Shown: in pieces, positions 1 through 6,135 of the stretch
Layout of the letters: every line of letters begins with the position of its first letter
Position numbering within the stretch: position 1 is the stretch's first letter
Source: Clostridia bacterium
GTDB taxonomy: Bacteria > Bacillota > Clostridia > UBA1381
Direction of reading: 5' to 3'
Assembly: GCA_017420825.1 (NCBI GenBank)
Contig: JAFQNU010000207.1
Location: 1-9,655 of the forward strand
Length of the DNA stretch: 9,655 nucleotides
The notes under the pieces: model-generated
What the model was told of the DNA's origin: nothing
Seen by the model: only the letters and a program-made list of their open reading frames with translations
The model's database searches: none
Program-made: the position numbers and the translations under genes

Positions 1-1173
1 AGTCTTGGTAGTTGTACCAGTTGTCTGGAGCTGATACTTTGTTGAATTCTTAGCAGTCTCTGAAGCAAAAACCATCAAGAAGTTGTCTGTTGCATCTTTA
101 AATGCATCATCAATGAAATTATCATCTGAATCTTCATAATCTGAAGTATCGAGTAAGTCAGATGTGAATGTAACAGTCTTGTTCTTGCCTGAAGGAGCAA
201 AGCTGATTAATACATAATCATCATACTCGTCAACCATGATTATAGCTGTTGCATAAACGTTCTGATAAGCAGCAGCATCTGTGTCACCAACATAAACAGG
301 TGTAAGCTCCTCTACCTTTGTAATATCATTTGTTGTTGTGATTTCACCTAATATATCATGGTCATACTTCTTTGACTTAGCAACACCAAATGTTACCTGG
401 TCAACGTCAAGTGTGCCACCCTTGTGAGTATCTGTTACATAACCTTCAACGAGGTATGCATCAAAGTTCTCTGTCAAAAGTGTCTTATAGTATGTATCGT
501 CGCTCTTACCGTCCTGCTTAGCGATTTTTGGAACGAGGATACCTGTTGATGAATATTCCATACCGATGCTTTCAACGATAGGAGTATTCAATGCGTTGTA
601 AACGAGCTGAGCAACCTGAGCTCTTGTTACAGCGTCGTTAGCGTTAGCCTTAACACCGTCTGTAACACCCTCTGAAGCTGCGATTGAAAGATAACCGTTA
701 GGCCATCCGCCCATGTACTGTGCATAATCTTCATATCCTAATGAAGATACGAGCATTTTAACAACCTGTGCATATGTAACATTGTCCTGTGGAGCAAATG
801 TGCCATCGCCCATACCGTTGATAAAGCCGATCTGTGTACCTGCGTTGATAAAACCGTTTGCCCAGAAGTCTGCAGCTACGTCTGTAAACTCTGTAGCACC
901 TGTCATACCTTCAGCAGCTGCTGTCTGATTAAGTGCAGCAACGATAACCTTAGTTACCTCTGCTCTTGTGATTAAGTTATCCGGTAAGAATGTTCCGTCA
1001 TCATAACCGTTGATAACGTCCAATGCAACCAATGTGTTAACTGCAGTTGCATAAGATGCTGTGTCAGCAACGTCTGTCAATGCGATCTTAGCAGCGAATG
1101 TAGCAGGAACTAAGCTTGCAGAAACAGCCAATGCGATAACAGCTGAAATTGCCTTTTTGAGATTCTTTTTCAT
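1..1173 (-). CDS. Secreted S-layer homology (SLH) domain protein, N-terminal part (C-terminus beyond window)
   Basis: This open reading frame starts at ATG 1173 and runs without a stop through the window edge, giving 391 codons. Residues 1-28 look like a Sec signal peptide (MKKNLKKA, then an Ala/Val-rich core, cleavage near TFAA). Three SLH domains follow at about residues 33-81, 96-145 and 153-195. Each has the pattern of FTDV or equivalent, a hydrophobic helix, an ING-x-GDGTF-type turn in the first two, and ITRAE/VTYAQ/VTRAQ. SLH triplets normally bind pyruvylated secondary cell wall polymer and anchor the protein outside the cell. The rest (about 196-391) is acidic, rich in Thr, Asp, Val and Ala, has no cysteine that I could see, and resembles the beta-rich part of S-layer-type proteins; I recognise no enzyme in it. 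The start is supported by AAGGAGG ten bases upstream. Codons are strongly biased (Asn mostly AAC, Thr mostly ACA, Ala GCA/GCT), unlike the neighbours, which suggests very high expression. It could be the main S-layer protein or another abundant SLH protein. Confidence 0.93.
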   Translation of the reverse strand, partial: MKKNLKKAISAVIALAVSASLVPATFAAKIALTDVADTASYATAVNTLVALDVINGYDDGTFLPDNLITRAEVTKVIVAALNQTAAAEGMTGATEFTDVAADFWANGFINAGTQIGFINGMGDGTFAPQDNVTYAQVVKMLVSSLGYEDYAQYMGGWPNGYLSIAASEGVTDGVKANANDAVTRAQVAQLVYNALNTPIVESIGMEYSSTGILVPKIAKQDGKSDDTYYKTLLTENFDAYLVEGYVTDTHKGGTLDVDQVTFGVAKSKKYDHDILGEITTTNDITKVEELTPVYVGDTDAAAYQNVYATAIIMVDEYDDYVLISFAPSGKNKTVTFTSDLLDTSDYEDSDDNFIDDAFKDATDNFLMVFASETAKNSTKYQLQTTGTTTKT

Positions 1174-1292
1174 AGTCTCAAATCCTCCTTAAATTTATTT
1201 GTTTGAAAGGGATTGACTGAAGTCCTGAATGCACCCTTTCTCTGCAAACGGACTACTTATGTACGTCAGAGACTTGACTATTCTCTGACTAT
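1174..1292 (-). promoter_or_regulatory. Structured 5' leader of the SLH-protein mRNA, with ribosome binding site
   Basis: If transcription starts near 1290-1292, the leader is about 118 nt. An 8-bp stem (GTCAGAGA/TCTCTGAC, 1282-1289 with 1265-1272, 9-nt loop) lies at the very 5' end of the transcript. A second bulged stem pairs 1245-1249 with 1201-1205 (GTTTG/CAAAC) and 1234-1239 with 1206-1211 (AAAGGG/CCCTTT). The ribosome binding site AAGGAGG is at 1184-1190, outside both stems. A 5'-terminal hairpin and a long leader are common in very stable, abundant mRNAs, so a stabilising role is inferred. No terminator is visible in the leader, so attenuation is not indicated. Confidence 0.55.
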
Positions 1293-1298
1293 GCACTG

Positions 1299-1328
1299 AT
1301 TATAACACACCTTACGGTGATAAGTCAA
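1299..1328 (-). promoter_or_regulatory. Sigma-A-type promoter of the SLH-protein gene (extended -10)
   Basis: On the minus strand TTGACT (1323-1328) is followed after 18 bp by TATAAT (1299-1304). A TG one base before the -10 box makes it an extended -10 promoter. It matches consensus at 11 of 12 box positions and fits a highly expressed gene. The predicted start of transcription is about 1290-1292. Confidence 0.85.
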
Positions 1329-1334
1329 TGCACT

Positions 1335-1402
1335 TTTTACAGTTGTAATATAACTGTAAAATTGCTGACAAAGAAAAATATCGTTGTAATATCACTATAA
1401 AA
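1335..1402. repeat. Tandem 20-bp direct repeat plus 10-bp inverted repeat upstream of the SLH promoter
   Basis: Positions 1342-1361 and 1383-1402 are direct repeats matching at 18 of 20 bases (GTTGTAATATMACTRTAAAA), 41 bp apart start to start, close to four helical turns. The first copy is also part of a perfect inverted repeat: TTTTACAGTT (1335-1344) and AACTGTAAAA (1352-1361) around GTAATAT. Within it TTACAGTTGTAA (1337-1348) has the TACA-N2-TGTA form of BlaI/CopY-type operators. The cluster begins 6 bp upstream of the -35 box, where an activator, or a repressor touching the promoter, could bind. The binding protein is unknown. Confidence 0.6.
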
Positions 1403-1659
1403 CAGTAATATTGTCAAAATAATTCTGTATCAGCTCTGAAACACGAGGGACATAAATGCGTTATATTGGCATATCTTGTCTCATTATCGCTTATTTTACA
1501 CTTTTTATTTTCGCTTGTCAATAGTTAGTTCGAAAAAAACATATTTTGTTTTGCTTTTTTAAAATTTATTATTCTTTGTCAGTTTTTTTTGAGGTCGTTT
1601 TGTTACAATTGCATATATGTTTTATGAATTGCAATATTAGTGTAAAATATTATGAAACA
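1403..1659. other. AT-rich intergenic DNA without a recognised gene
   Basis: This stretch lies between the regulatory repeats of the SLH gene and the stop codon of the permease gene. It is AT-rich with several A/T runs (for example 1532-1538 and 1572-1579). I see no coding sequence with a ribosome binding site, no RNA gene and no convincing intrinsic terminator for the permease gene. The best hairpin after its stop (ATTGCA/TGCAAT, about 1608-1635) lacks a U-tract. Confidence 0.5.
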
Positions 1660-2769
1660 TTACAGCACAAGCATTGACACTGCAAAAAGAATTGCGAGCA
1701 TTGAAAAGTTATATATCGAAAACTGCATTATATAATTTTTGGCCTTGCCCGGATTATATTTGGAATACTGTCCGAGTGTTATAAGACTTGCAAGTGACGC
1801 AATGAGTGTTCCTGCACCGCCTATATTTACACCAATGAGCAGCGCCGGGTAGTTGGCTGTAAACTTTGCGAGCAGTATTGCGCTCGGCACGTTACTGATA
1901 ATCTGACAGGACAGAACAGAAAAAAGCAACGTATTATTTTCAACCGCTCCTGTGAGCAGGTTTTTTATTGCATCAACTCTTGCAAGGTTTCCCGAAAAGA
2001 TAAAGAACGCACAAAAGGTCAGCAACAAGCCGTAGTCAACGTCCGAAAAAGCCTCACGGTCAAAATAAATTATTGCCGCAGTGATTATAACAGCACCCAC
2101 AATAAAGTTTACTACATTAAAAACTATTGCCACAGACAGCACAAATAATATTATGTATATTATGCTTTTCCTCCTATTTAATTGCAAATCACCTTCTCCC
2201 GATGTGAGAGCAAGCTCTTCCCTTTTCACAAACAGGCAACATATTGTGATTAATGTCACAGACACAATAAAAGGAATGAACATGATTTTAAAAAATTCTG
2301 CTGTGGGTATATTAAAATAGGAATAAAGGTATAAGTTTTGAGGGTTTCCGAACGGCGTCAGCATTCCGCCGAGGTTTGCCGCAATATTCTGCATTATAAA
2401 TGTAAAAGACATGAGCTCCTTATGATTTGTGTCAGACAGAACAAAATATCCGAGCGGTAAAAATGTTATAAGCGCCATATCATTTGCAATTAACATTGAG
2501 CCTATAAAGGTTATATACACAAGAGCAATTATTGCAGAACGTGTATTTTTAAACACACAAATTATCTTTTGAGCAACTATTCTGAAGAAATATATATTTT
2601 TCAATGCACACACAACACTCAACGCACAAAACAGACACACAAGTGTTTTATAATCAAAGTATGCAAAATACTCTTTGTCGGGCGGAACCATGAAACAGGT
2701 CACAATTGCAAGCGCCCATGCGATACATACTATTGGATTTTTCTTTACTATATTAATAAGCTTATTCAT
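1660..2769 (-). CDS. SLC13/ArsB-family (CitMHS-like) membrane permease
   Basis: This is a 369-residue, very hydrophobic protein with about ten membrane segments, of the ion transporter superfamily that includes SLC13 anion symporters, CitMHS and ArsB. It shows the expected two inverted halves. The first has ANDMALITFLPLG (about 95-107) followed by NLGGMLTPFGNPQN (132-145). The second has SNVPSAILLA (292-301) followed by NIGGAGTLIASLASL (315-329). These paired helical-hairpin motifs line the substrate site in the family. The substrate (carboxylate, sulfate or another anion) cannot be assigned. The ATG at 2769 is preferred over upstream starts because GAGGA lies 6 bases before it and the resulting N-terminus (MNKLINIVKK) leads directly into the first membrane segment. 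Upstream extension would be a 25-residue tail read out of frame from the recombinase gene. It overlaps the recombinase by 8 nt, so the two are probably translationally coupled. It is somewhat shorter than many family members but looks complete. Confidence 0.88.
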   Translation of the reverse strand: MNKLINIVKKNPIVCIAWALAIVTCFMVPPDKEYFAYFDYKTLVCLFCALSVVCALKNIYFFRIVAQKIICVFKNTRSAIIALVYITFIGSMLIANDMALITFLPLGYFVLSDTNHKELMSFTFIMQNIAANLGGMLTPFGNPQNLYLYSYFNIPTAEFFKIMFIPFIVSVTLITICCLFVKREELALTSGEGDLQLNRRKSIIYIILFVLSVAIVFNVVNFIVGAVIITAAIIYFDREAFSDVDYGLLLTFCAFFIFSGNLARVDAIKNLLTGAVENNTLLFSVLSCQIISNVPSAILLAKFTANYPALLIGVNIGGAGTLIASLASLITLGQYSKYNPGKAKNYIMQFSIYNFSMLAILFAVSMLVL

Positions 2770-3856
2770 CTTTTTCCTCATCTTTTGAATTGTAAATTTC
2801 CTGTGGCACAGGTGATTGCGAGAGCATAAGCTCCTTTCTTGCAAGTGAGTTATACTGTGCGTAATATTTATGAGTTACTTCTATATTTTTATGTCCCAAC
2901 AGCTCGGCAACCATTTTTATATCCACTCCGTCCTCTAAAAGCTGACAGGCAAAGGTACGTCTTAGGGCATGAGGTCTTGTCTTGTCGGGATTAGTTATTC
3001 CGACAGTGTGGCAATAGTCCTTTAACAGCTTTTCGACACCTGCAGGAGTGAACCTCTTTTTATTTCTGCTCATAAAAAGAACTCCCCTGTCCATATCACG
3101 TCCCTCAACATTTTCGGCATAGTCAAAATAAGCCTCTATCGCTTCCTTTACCTGGTACGGCAAAAATATCTCCTGCTGGTCTCCGCCCTTACGGGTTACT
3201 ATTATTGTGTTATTAGGCAAATCCAAATCCTCGATATTCAAATTTATAAGCTCACTTACTCGTATTCCCGTACCAAGATAGGTTGTAAATATTGCAATAT
3301 CCCTTACCTTTCTTCTCTTATACTCGCTGAGCTTTCTTCCTTCGTAATATTTCTCGCCTGCAAATATTACATCAAGCAGGTCGCAGGTTTCCTGTGAGGT
3401 GAGACGTTTTTTTATTTTATGGTGGAGCTTTGCAAAATCAACCTTATCCGTTATGTTCTCCTTTATCTGCTCGGTTTTATAAAGATATATAAACATTCCT
3501 CTCACAGCAGACATTTTTCTGTTTATTCCATATGCCGAATTTTTATACACTCTTGTTACAGGTCTCCCCTTTGGTGTTGTGCTTTCCTGTGTATATTCCT
3601 TCAGGTACTGCTTAAACCTCATAAGATGCGTTACCTTTAAATTGTCAATGTCCTTTACGGTTATATCCTTAATATTTTCGACACCGTCCAACACCTCAAG
3701 TCTTAAATAATTTAAAAATACTCTGACATCTATGGCATATCCGATTTGCGTGTTGATACTCTCACCGTTATAGTATTCTATTATATACTCACCAACAAAA
3801 TCAGGCATCTGGTCTGTATACTCTTTTAAATATGTATATTTTCTGTTAGGTGCCAT
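2762..3856 (-). CDS. Tyrosine recombinase/integrase, XerS-like
   Basis: This is a 364-residue tyrosine site-specific recombinase. The N-terminal SAM-like core-binding domain (about 16-132) begins with MPDFVGEYIIEYY, the type of start seen in single-recombinase XerS-like proteins of Firmicutes. The catalytic domain (about 150-345) has Arg199 in TGIRVSEL, Lys223 in the beta-hairpin TRKGG, His296 and Arg299 in HALRRTFA, His322 in LLGHKN, and the nucleophile Tyr331 in THKYYAQ. The usual HxLRH motif reads HALRR here, a tolerated change in the family. The start ATG 3856 has GAGG seven bases upstream. No other phage or transposon gene adjoins it and it has a housekeeping-type promoter, so a chromosomal role such as dimer resolution is possible. 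The C-terminal tail (about 345-364) is acidic. The permease gene starts within its last codons. Whether it is a true Xer protein or a domesticated integrase is not settled by the sequence. Confidence 0.92.
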   Translation of the reverse strand: MAPNRKYTYLKEYTDQMPDFVGEYIIEYYNGESINTQIGYAIDVRVFLNYLRLEVLDGVENIKDITVKDIDNLKVTHLMRFKQYLKEYTQESTTPKGRPVTRVYKNSAYGINRKMSAVRGMFIYLYKTEQIKENITDKVDFAKLHHKIKKRLTSQETCDLLDVIFAGEKYYEGRKLSEYKRRKVRDIAIFTTYLGTGIRVSELINLNIEDLDLPNNTIIVTRKGGDQQEIFLPYQVKEAIEAYFDYAENVEGRDMDRGVLFMSRNKKRFTPAGVEKLLKDYCHTVGITNPDKTRPHALRRTFACQLLEDGVDIKMVAELLGHKNIEVTHKYYAQYNSLARKELMLSQSPVPQEIYNSKDEEKDE

Positions 3857-3889
3857 CCTTTCACCTCTTTTTCGACAGTTTCTCTACCT

Positions 3890-3918
3890 ATTATATATTA
3901 ATTTTAATAAAATTTCAA
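3890..3918 (-). promoter_or_regulatory. Promoter of the recombinase-permease operon
   Basis: On the minus strand TTGAAA (3913-3918) is separated by exactly 17 bp from TATAAT (3890-3895). Transcription would start near 3883, leaving a leader of about 27 nt with GAGG before the ATG at 3856. The spacer contains a perfect AT-only palindrome (AATTTTA-A-TAAAATT, 3900-3914). The first 11 and last 10 bases of this promoter are identical to those of the galE promoter at 8167-8197. Confidence 0.82.
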
Positions 3919-4062
3919 TTGTAGTGTGATAATTTTTTATAAATTTTAAAAAATTCTTATTAAATTTCAATTTAGGTATAGACTAAATGAAGAAAATATA
4001 GTAAAATAGAATTGGATTTATGCAAGCTCGTATAATTTGAGCTTATTTTATCACAGAAAGGA
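3919..4062 (+). promoter_or_regulatory. Upstream region of the asp23-fakA operon with deciding ribosome binding site
   Basis: This AT-rich divergent region should hold the promoter for asp23, but no pair of boxes is convincing. TATAGA (3977-3982), TATAGT (3997-4002) and TATAAT (4031-4036) are possible -10 boxes with poor -35 partners. The last lies in the loop of a 6-bp inverted repeat (AAGCTC 4024-4029, GAGCTT 4039-4044). The ribosome binding site AAAGGA at 4057-4062 lies 9 bases from TTG 4072 and decides that start over the adjacent TTG 4063. AAATTTCAATT occurs twice (3910-3920 and 3962-3972). Confidence 0.45.
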
Positions 4063-4071
4063 TTGATTTCT

Positions 4072-4428
4072 TTGGCTATTAAAATCAACAGTGAATACGG
4101 AGATATCCTTGTTGATAACAATGTTATTGCCTCAATTGCCGGTGCAGTTGCAAACAAATGCTACGGCGTTGTTGGTATGGCGTCAAGGAGTAAAAAGGAC
4201 GGAATTGCCAGTCTTTTAAAGCCCGACAGCATGACAAAGGGCATTAAGGTTGAGGTAAATGACGGCGGTATTGTTATCAGCCTGCACATTATGGTGGAAT
4301 ACGGTGTTAATATAAACGCAATCTGCGACAGCATCGTTAACAATGTAAAATATAAAACCGAAAGCAATACCGGTTTGAAGGTTTCAAAGGTCAACGTAAT
4401 GGTGGAATCGGTTCGTGTACAGGATTAG
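4072..4428 (+). CDS. Asp23/Gls24-family envelope stress protein
   Basis: This is a 118-residue protein of the Asp23/Gls24 family (YloU-like). The N-terminus MAIKINSEYGDILVDNNVIASIAG, with the following CYGVVGMASR, is the family signature, and a VKVEV...V.LHIMVEYG.N beta-strand pattern follows. Family members are small cytoplasmic or membrane-peripheral proteins linked to envelope homeostasis; the exact biochemical role is unsettled. The start is TTG 4072: AAAGGA lies nine bases upstream, and the resulting MAIKI start matches homologues. A TTG three codons earlier directly abuts the ribosome binding site and is unlikely. The next gene follows at once, as is usual for this pair in Firmicutes, where the two genes are almost always adjacent. 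There are no membrane segments or signal peptide. Confidence 0.9.
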   Translation: MAIKINSEYGDILVDNNVIASIAGAVANKCYGVVGMASRSKKDGIASLLKPDSMTKGIKVEVNDGGIVISLHIMVEYGVNINAICDSIVNNVKYKTESNTGLKVSKVNVMVESVRVQD

Positions 4429-4448
4429 TTTCTGATATTCTTATGTTT

Positions 4449-4455
4449 GGAGGAG
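4449..4455 (+). promoter_or_regulatory. Ribosome binding site of the fakA-like gene (decides a non-AUG start)
   Basis: GGAGGAG is the strongest Shine-Dalgarno sequence near this gene. It lies downstream of the first possible start (TTG 4447) and would be inside the coding region if that codon were used. It lies 6-8 bases before ATT 4462, so it points to initiation at AUU. No other Shine-Dalgarno sequence precedes TTG 4447. Confidence 0.6.
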
Positions 4456-4461
4456 ATTACT

Positions 4462-6081
4462 ATTAACAGAATAGACGGAAAGCTACTGGCACAGATGATG
4501 ATTTCAGGTGCCAATTGCTTATATAACAATAAAAATACAGTTGACGAATTAAATGTTTTCCCTGTTCCCGATGGTGATACGGGCACTAATATGTCAATGA
4601 CGGTTACTGCTATGGCAAAATCACTGCAGGAGCTTGTTACACCTTCTGTTACAAAGGTTGCTGACGCCATGTCATATGCAACACTAAGAGGTGCAAGAGG
4701 AAATTCGGGTGTTATTTTGTCACAGTTTTTCAGAGGGATTTCAAAGGGCTTGAAGGGGCTTGACAGCTGTGATGCAAAACAATTTGCCCTGGCTCTCACA
4801 AAAGGCTCGGATGCTGCATATAAGGCAGTTATGAAACCGACAGAGGGAACAATTTTAACAGTTGCACGTGAGATAGGAAAAGCCGCTGTTACTAAGTCTT
4901 TAGAAACAGACGATGTTACGGCTGTTCTTTCATATGCTTTAAATAAAGGAAACAAAGCTCTTGAAAAAACACCTGAAATGTTACCTGCGCTAAAAAAAGC
5001 AGGAGTTGTAGACGCAGGCGGTCAGGGTTGGATATTCTTTTTACAAGGCGCACTTTATTACCTCGAAAATGAAAAGATTATTGAGGCAAATATGCCTGTT
5101 GAGGCAAAGGCACAGGCAACAGCACAAAGTGCAGTAGATACAAAGAATATCAAATATATGTACTGCACAGAGTTTATAGTAGAAAAGTCATCTAAAGATG
5201 TTAACACAGGCAATTTCAGAAAAGCAATTGAAACCAAGGGCGATTGTATGCTTGTAATAGATGATGAAGATATTGTAAAGGTGCATATTCACACAAACAA
5301 TCCCGGATATGTGCTTGAAAAGGCTGTATTACTCGGAAGTCTTATAAATATTAAGATTGACAACATGAAGCATCAGCATGAAAGCATTATTTCTGCTGAA
5401 CCAGAGCAGGCACCTGCTGAGAAAAAGCCTTATGCTTTTGTGGGAATATGCGTGGGAGACGGTCTTGTTGAGATTTTCAAGGATCTTGGAATTGACAAGG
5501 TAATTGCAGGCGGTCAGACCATGAACCCAAGTACTGACGATATAATCAATGCCGTTAATCAGCTAAATGCAGACACAATTTTTGTGTTCCCTAATAATAA
5601 AAATATTATAATGGCGGCTAATCAGGCAAAAGAGATTTCAGACAAAAACATTGTGGTAATACCAACTAAAACCATTCCGCAGTGTGTGAGTGCTATGCTT
5701 GCTTTCTCTGAAAATAAGGATGCCCAAAAGAACGAAAATGCCATGAATAAAGCTATTAATGAGATAAAGAGCGGTCAGATTACATTTGCTGTCAGAGATA
5801 CTCAGATAGATGAGCTTGAAATCAAAGAGGGCGATATTCTCGGAATGAATGAGAATAAAATTACAATTGCAGGTCATGACACAAAAGAGGTGTTATTCTC
5901 CCTTATTGATGAAATGTCCGACGATGACAGCGAATTTATAACCGTTTACTATGGCGAGGATATAAGCAAGGAAAACGCAGAAGAAGTTTTATCAGAGCTT
6001 GAGGATAAATTCCCCGACTGTGAAATTTCGGTAAAATATGGCGGTCAGGCATTGTATTCTTATATTATTTCTGTCGAATAA
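4462..6081 (+). CDS. fakA: DAK-phosphatase/fatty acid kinase FakA-like protein (YloV family)
   Basis: This is about 539 residues, the usual size of FakA/YloV. Numbering from TTG 4447, the N-terminal DhaL kinase domain (about 1-205) has NVFPVPDGDTGTNM (36-49, Mg-ATP-binding aspartates), RGARGNSGVILSQFFRG (81-97), GTILTVARE (134-142) and DAGGQGW (189-195). A middle domain has Cys240 and the HIH pair at 280-282, positions that bind zinc in FakA. The C-terminal part (about 325-544) resembles the FakB-binding region. In Firmicutes FakA phosphorylates fatty acids held by FakB (DegV family) so that exogenous fatty acids enter phospholipid synthesis; that role here is inferred, and no fakB is in the window. 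The start is uncertain. TTG 4447 is possible but has no ribosome binding site, whereas ATT 4462 is well placed after GGAGGAG and gives MNRIDGKLL, matching the usual N-terminus. It lies 33 nt after asp23 and is surely co-transcribed. Confidence 0.88.
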   Translation: MNRIDGKLLAQMMISGANCLYNNKNTVDELNVFPVPDGDTGTNMSMTVTAMAKSLQELVTPSVTKVADAMSYATLRGARGNSGVILSQFFRGISKGLKGLDSCDAKQFALALTKGSDAAYKAVMKPTEGTILTVAREIGKAAVTKSLETDDVTAVLSYALNKGNKALEKTPEMLPALKKAGVVDAGGQGWIFFLQGALYYLENEKIIEANMPVEAKAQATAQSAVDTKNIKYMYCTEFIVEKSSKDVNTGNFRKAIETKGDCMLVIDDEDIVKVHIHTNNPGYVLEKAVLLGSLINIKIDNMKHQHESIISAEPEQAPAEKKPYAFVGICVGDGLVEIFKDLGIDKVIAGGQTMNPSTDDIINAVNQLNADTIFVFPNNKNIIMAANQAKEISDKNIVVIPTKTIPQCVSAMLAFSENKDAQKNENAMNKAINEIKSGQITFAVRDTQIDELEIKEGDILGMNENKITIAGHDTKEVLFSLIDEMSDDDSEFITVYYGEDISKENAEEVLSELEDKFPDCEISVKYGGQALYSYIISVE

Positions 6082-6086
6082 AAGTA

Positions 6087-6110
6087 AAGGGGCTGTATAT
6101 ACAGCCCCTT
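6087..6110. terminator. 24-nt perfect palindrome between fakA and recG (terminator or attenuator hairpin)
   Basis: AAGGGGCTGT (6087-6096) and ACAGCCCCTT (6101-6110) form a perfect 10-bp GC-rich stem around ATAT, five bases after the fakA stop. In the plus direction the tail is only AGTTTAATG, a poor U-tract, so termination is probably partial or the hairpin acts in mRNA processing or stability. In the minus direction the tail (TTACTTTTATT) is somewhat more U-rich, but no convergent gene exists. No promoter is visible between this hairpin and recG, so recG must be reached by read-through. Confidence 0.6.
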
Positions 6111-6135
6111 AGTTTAATGTGAAAGGGGGATTTAT

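Noticed and set aside
1530..1562. Possible terminator of the permease gene (A-run / T-run pairing)
   Set aside because: The stem would consist only of A-T pairs and lies about 100 nt after the stop; it is too weak to call.
2770..2844. Longer permease start at 2844 (25 extra residues)
   Set aside because: The extension is polar and Cys/His/Arg-rich, unlike family N-termini, is read out of frame within the recombinase gene, and ATG 2769 has a better placed ribosome binding site.
3890..3980. Recombination (dif-like) site next to the recombinase gene
   Set aside because: Only AT-rich palindromes and an 11-bp direct repeat are present, and no recognisable pair of recombinase-binding arms could be defined.
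4024..4050. Hairpin AAGCTC/GAGCTT upstream of asp23 as a terminator or attenuator
   Set aside because: The stem is only 6 bp and the tail (ATTTTATC) is a poor U-tract; it may simply be chance.
4443..4466. ATG-started seven-codon peptide (MFGGDYY) overlapping the fakA start
   Set aside because: There is no ribosome binding site before the ATG, and its codons coincide with the Shine-Dalgarno sequence of fakA.
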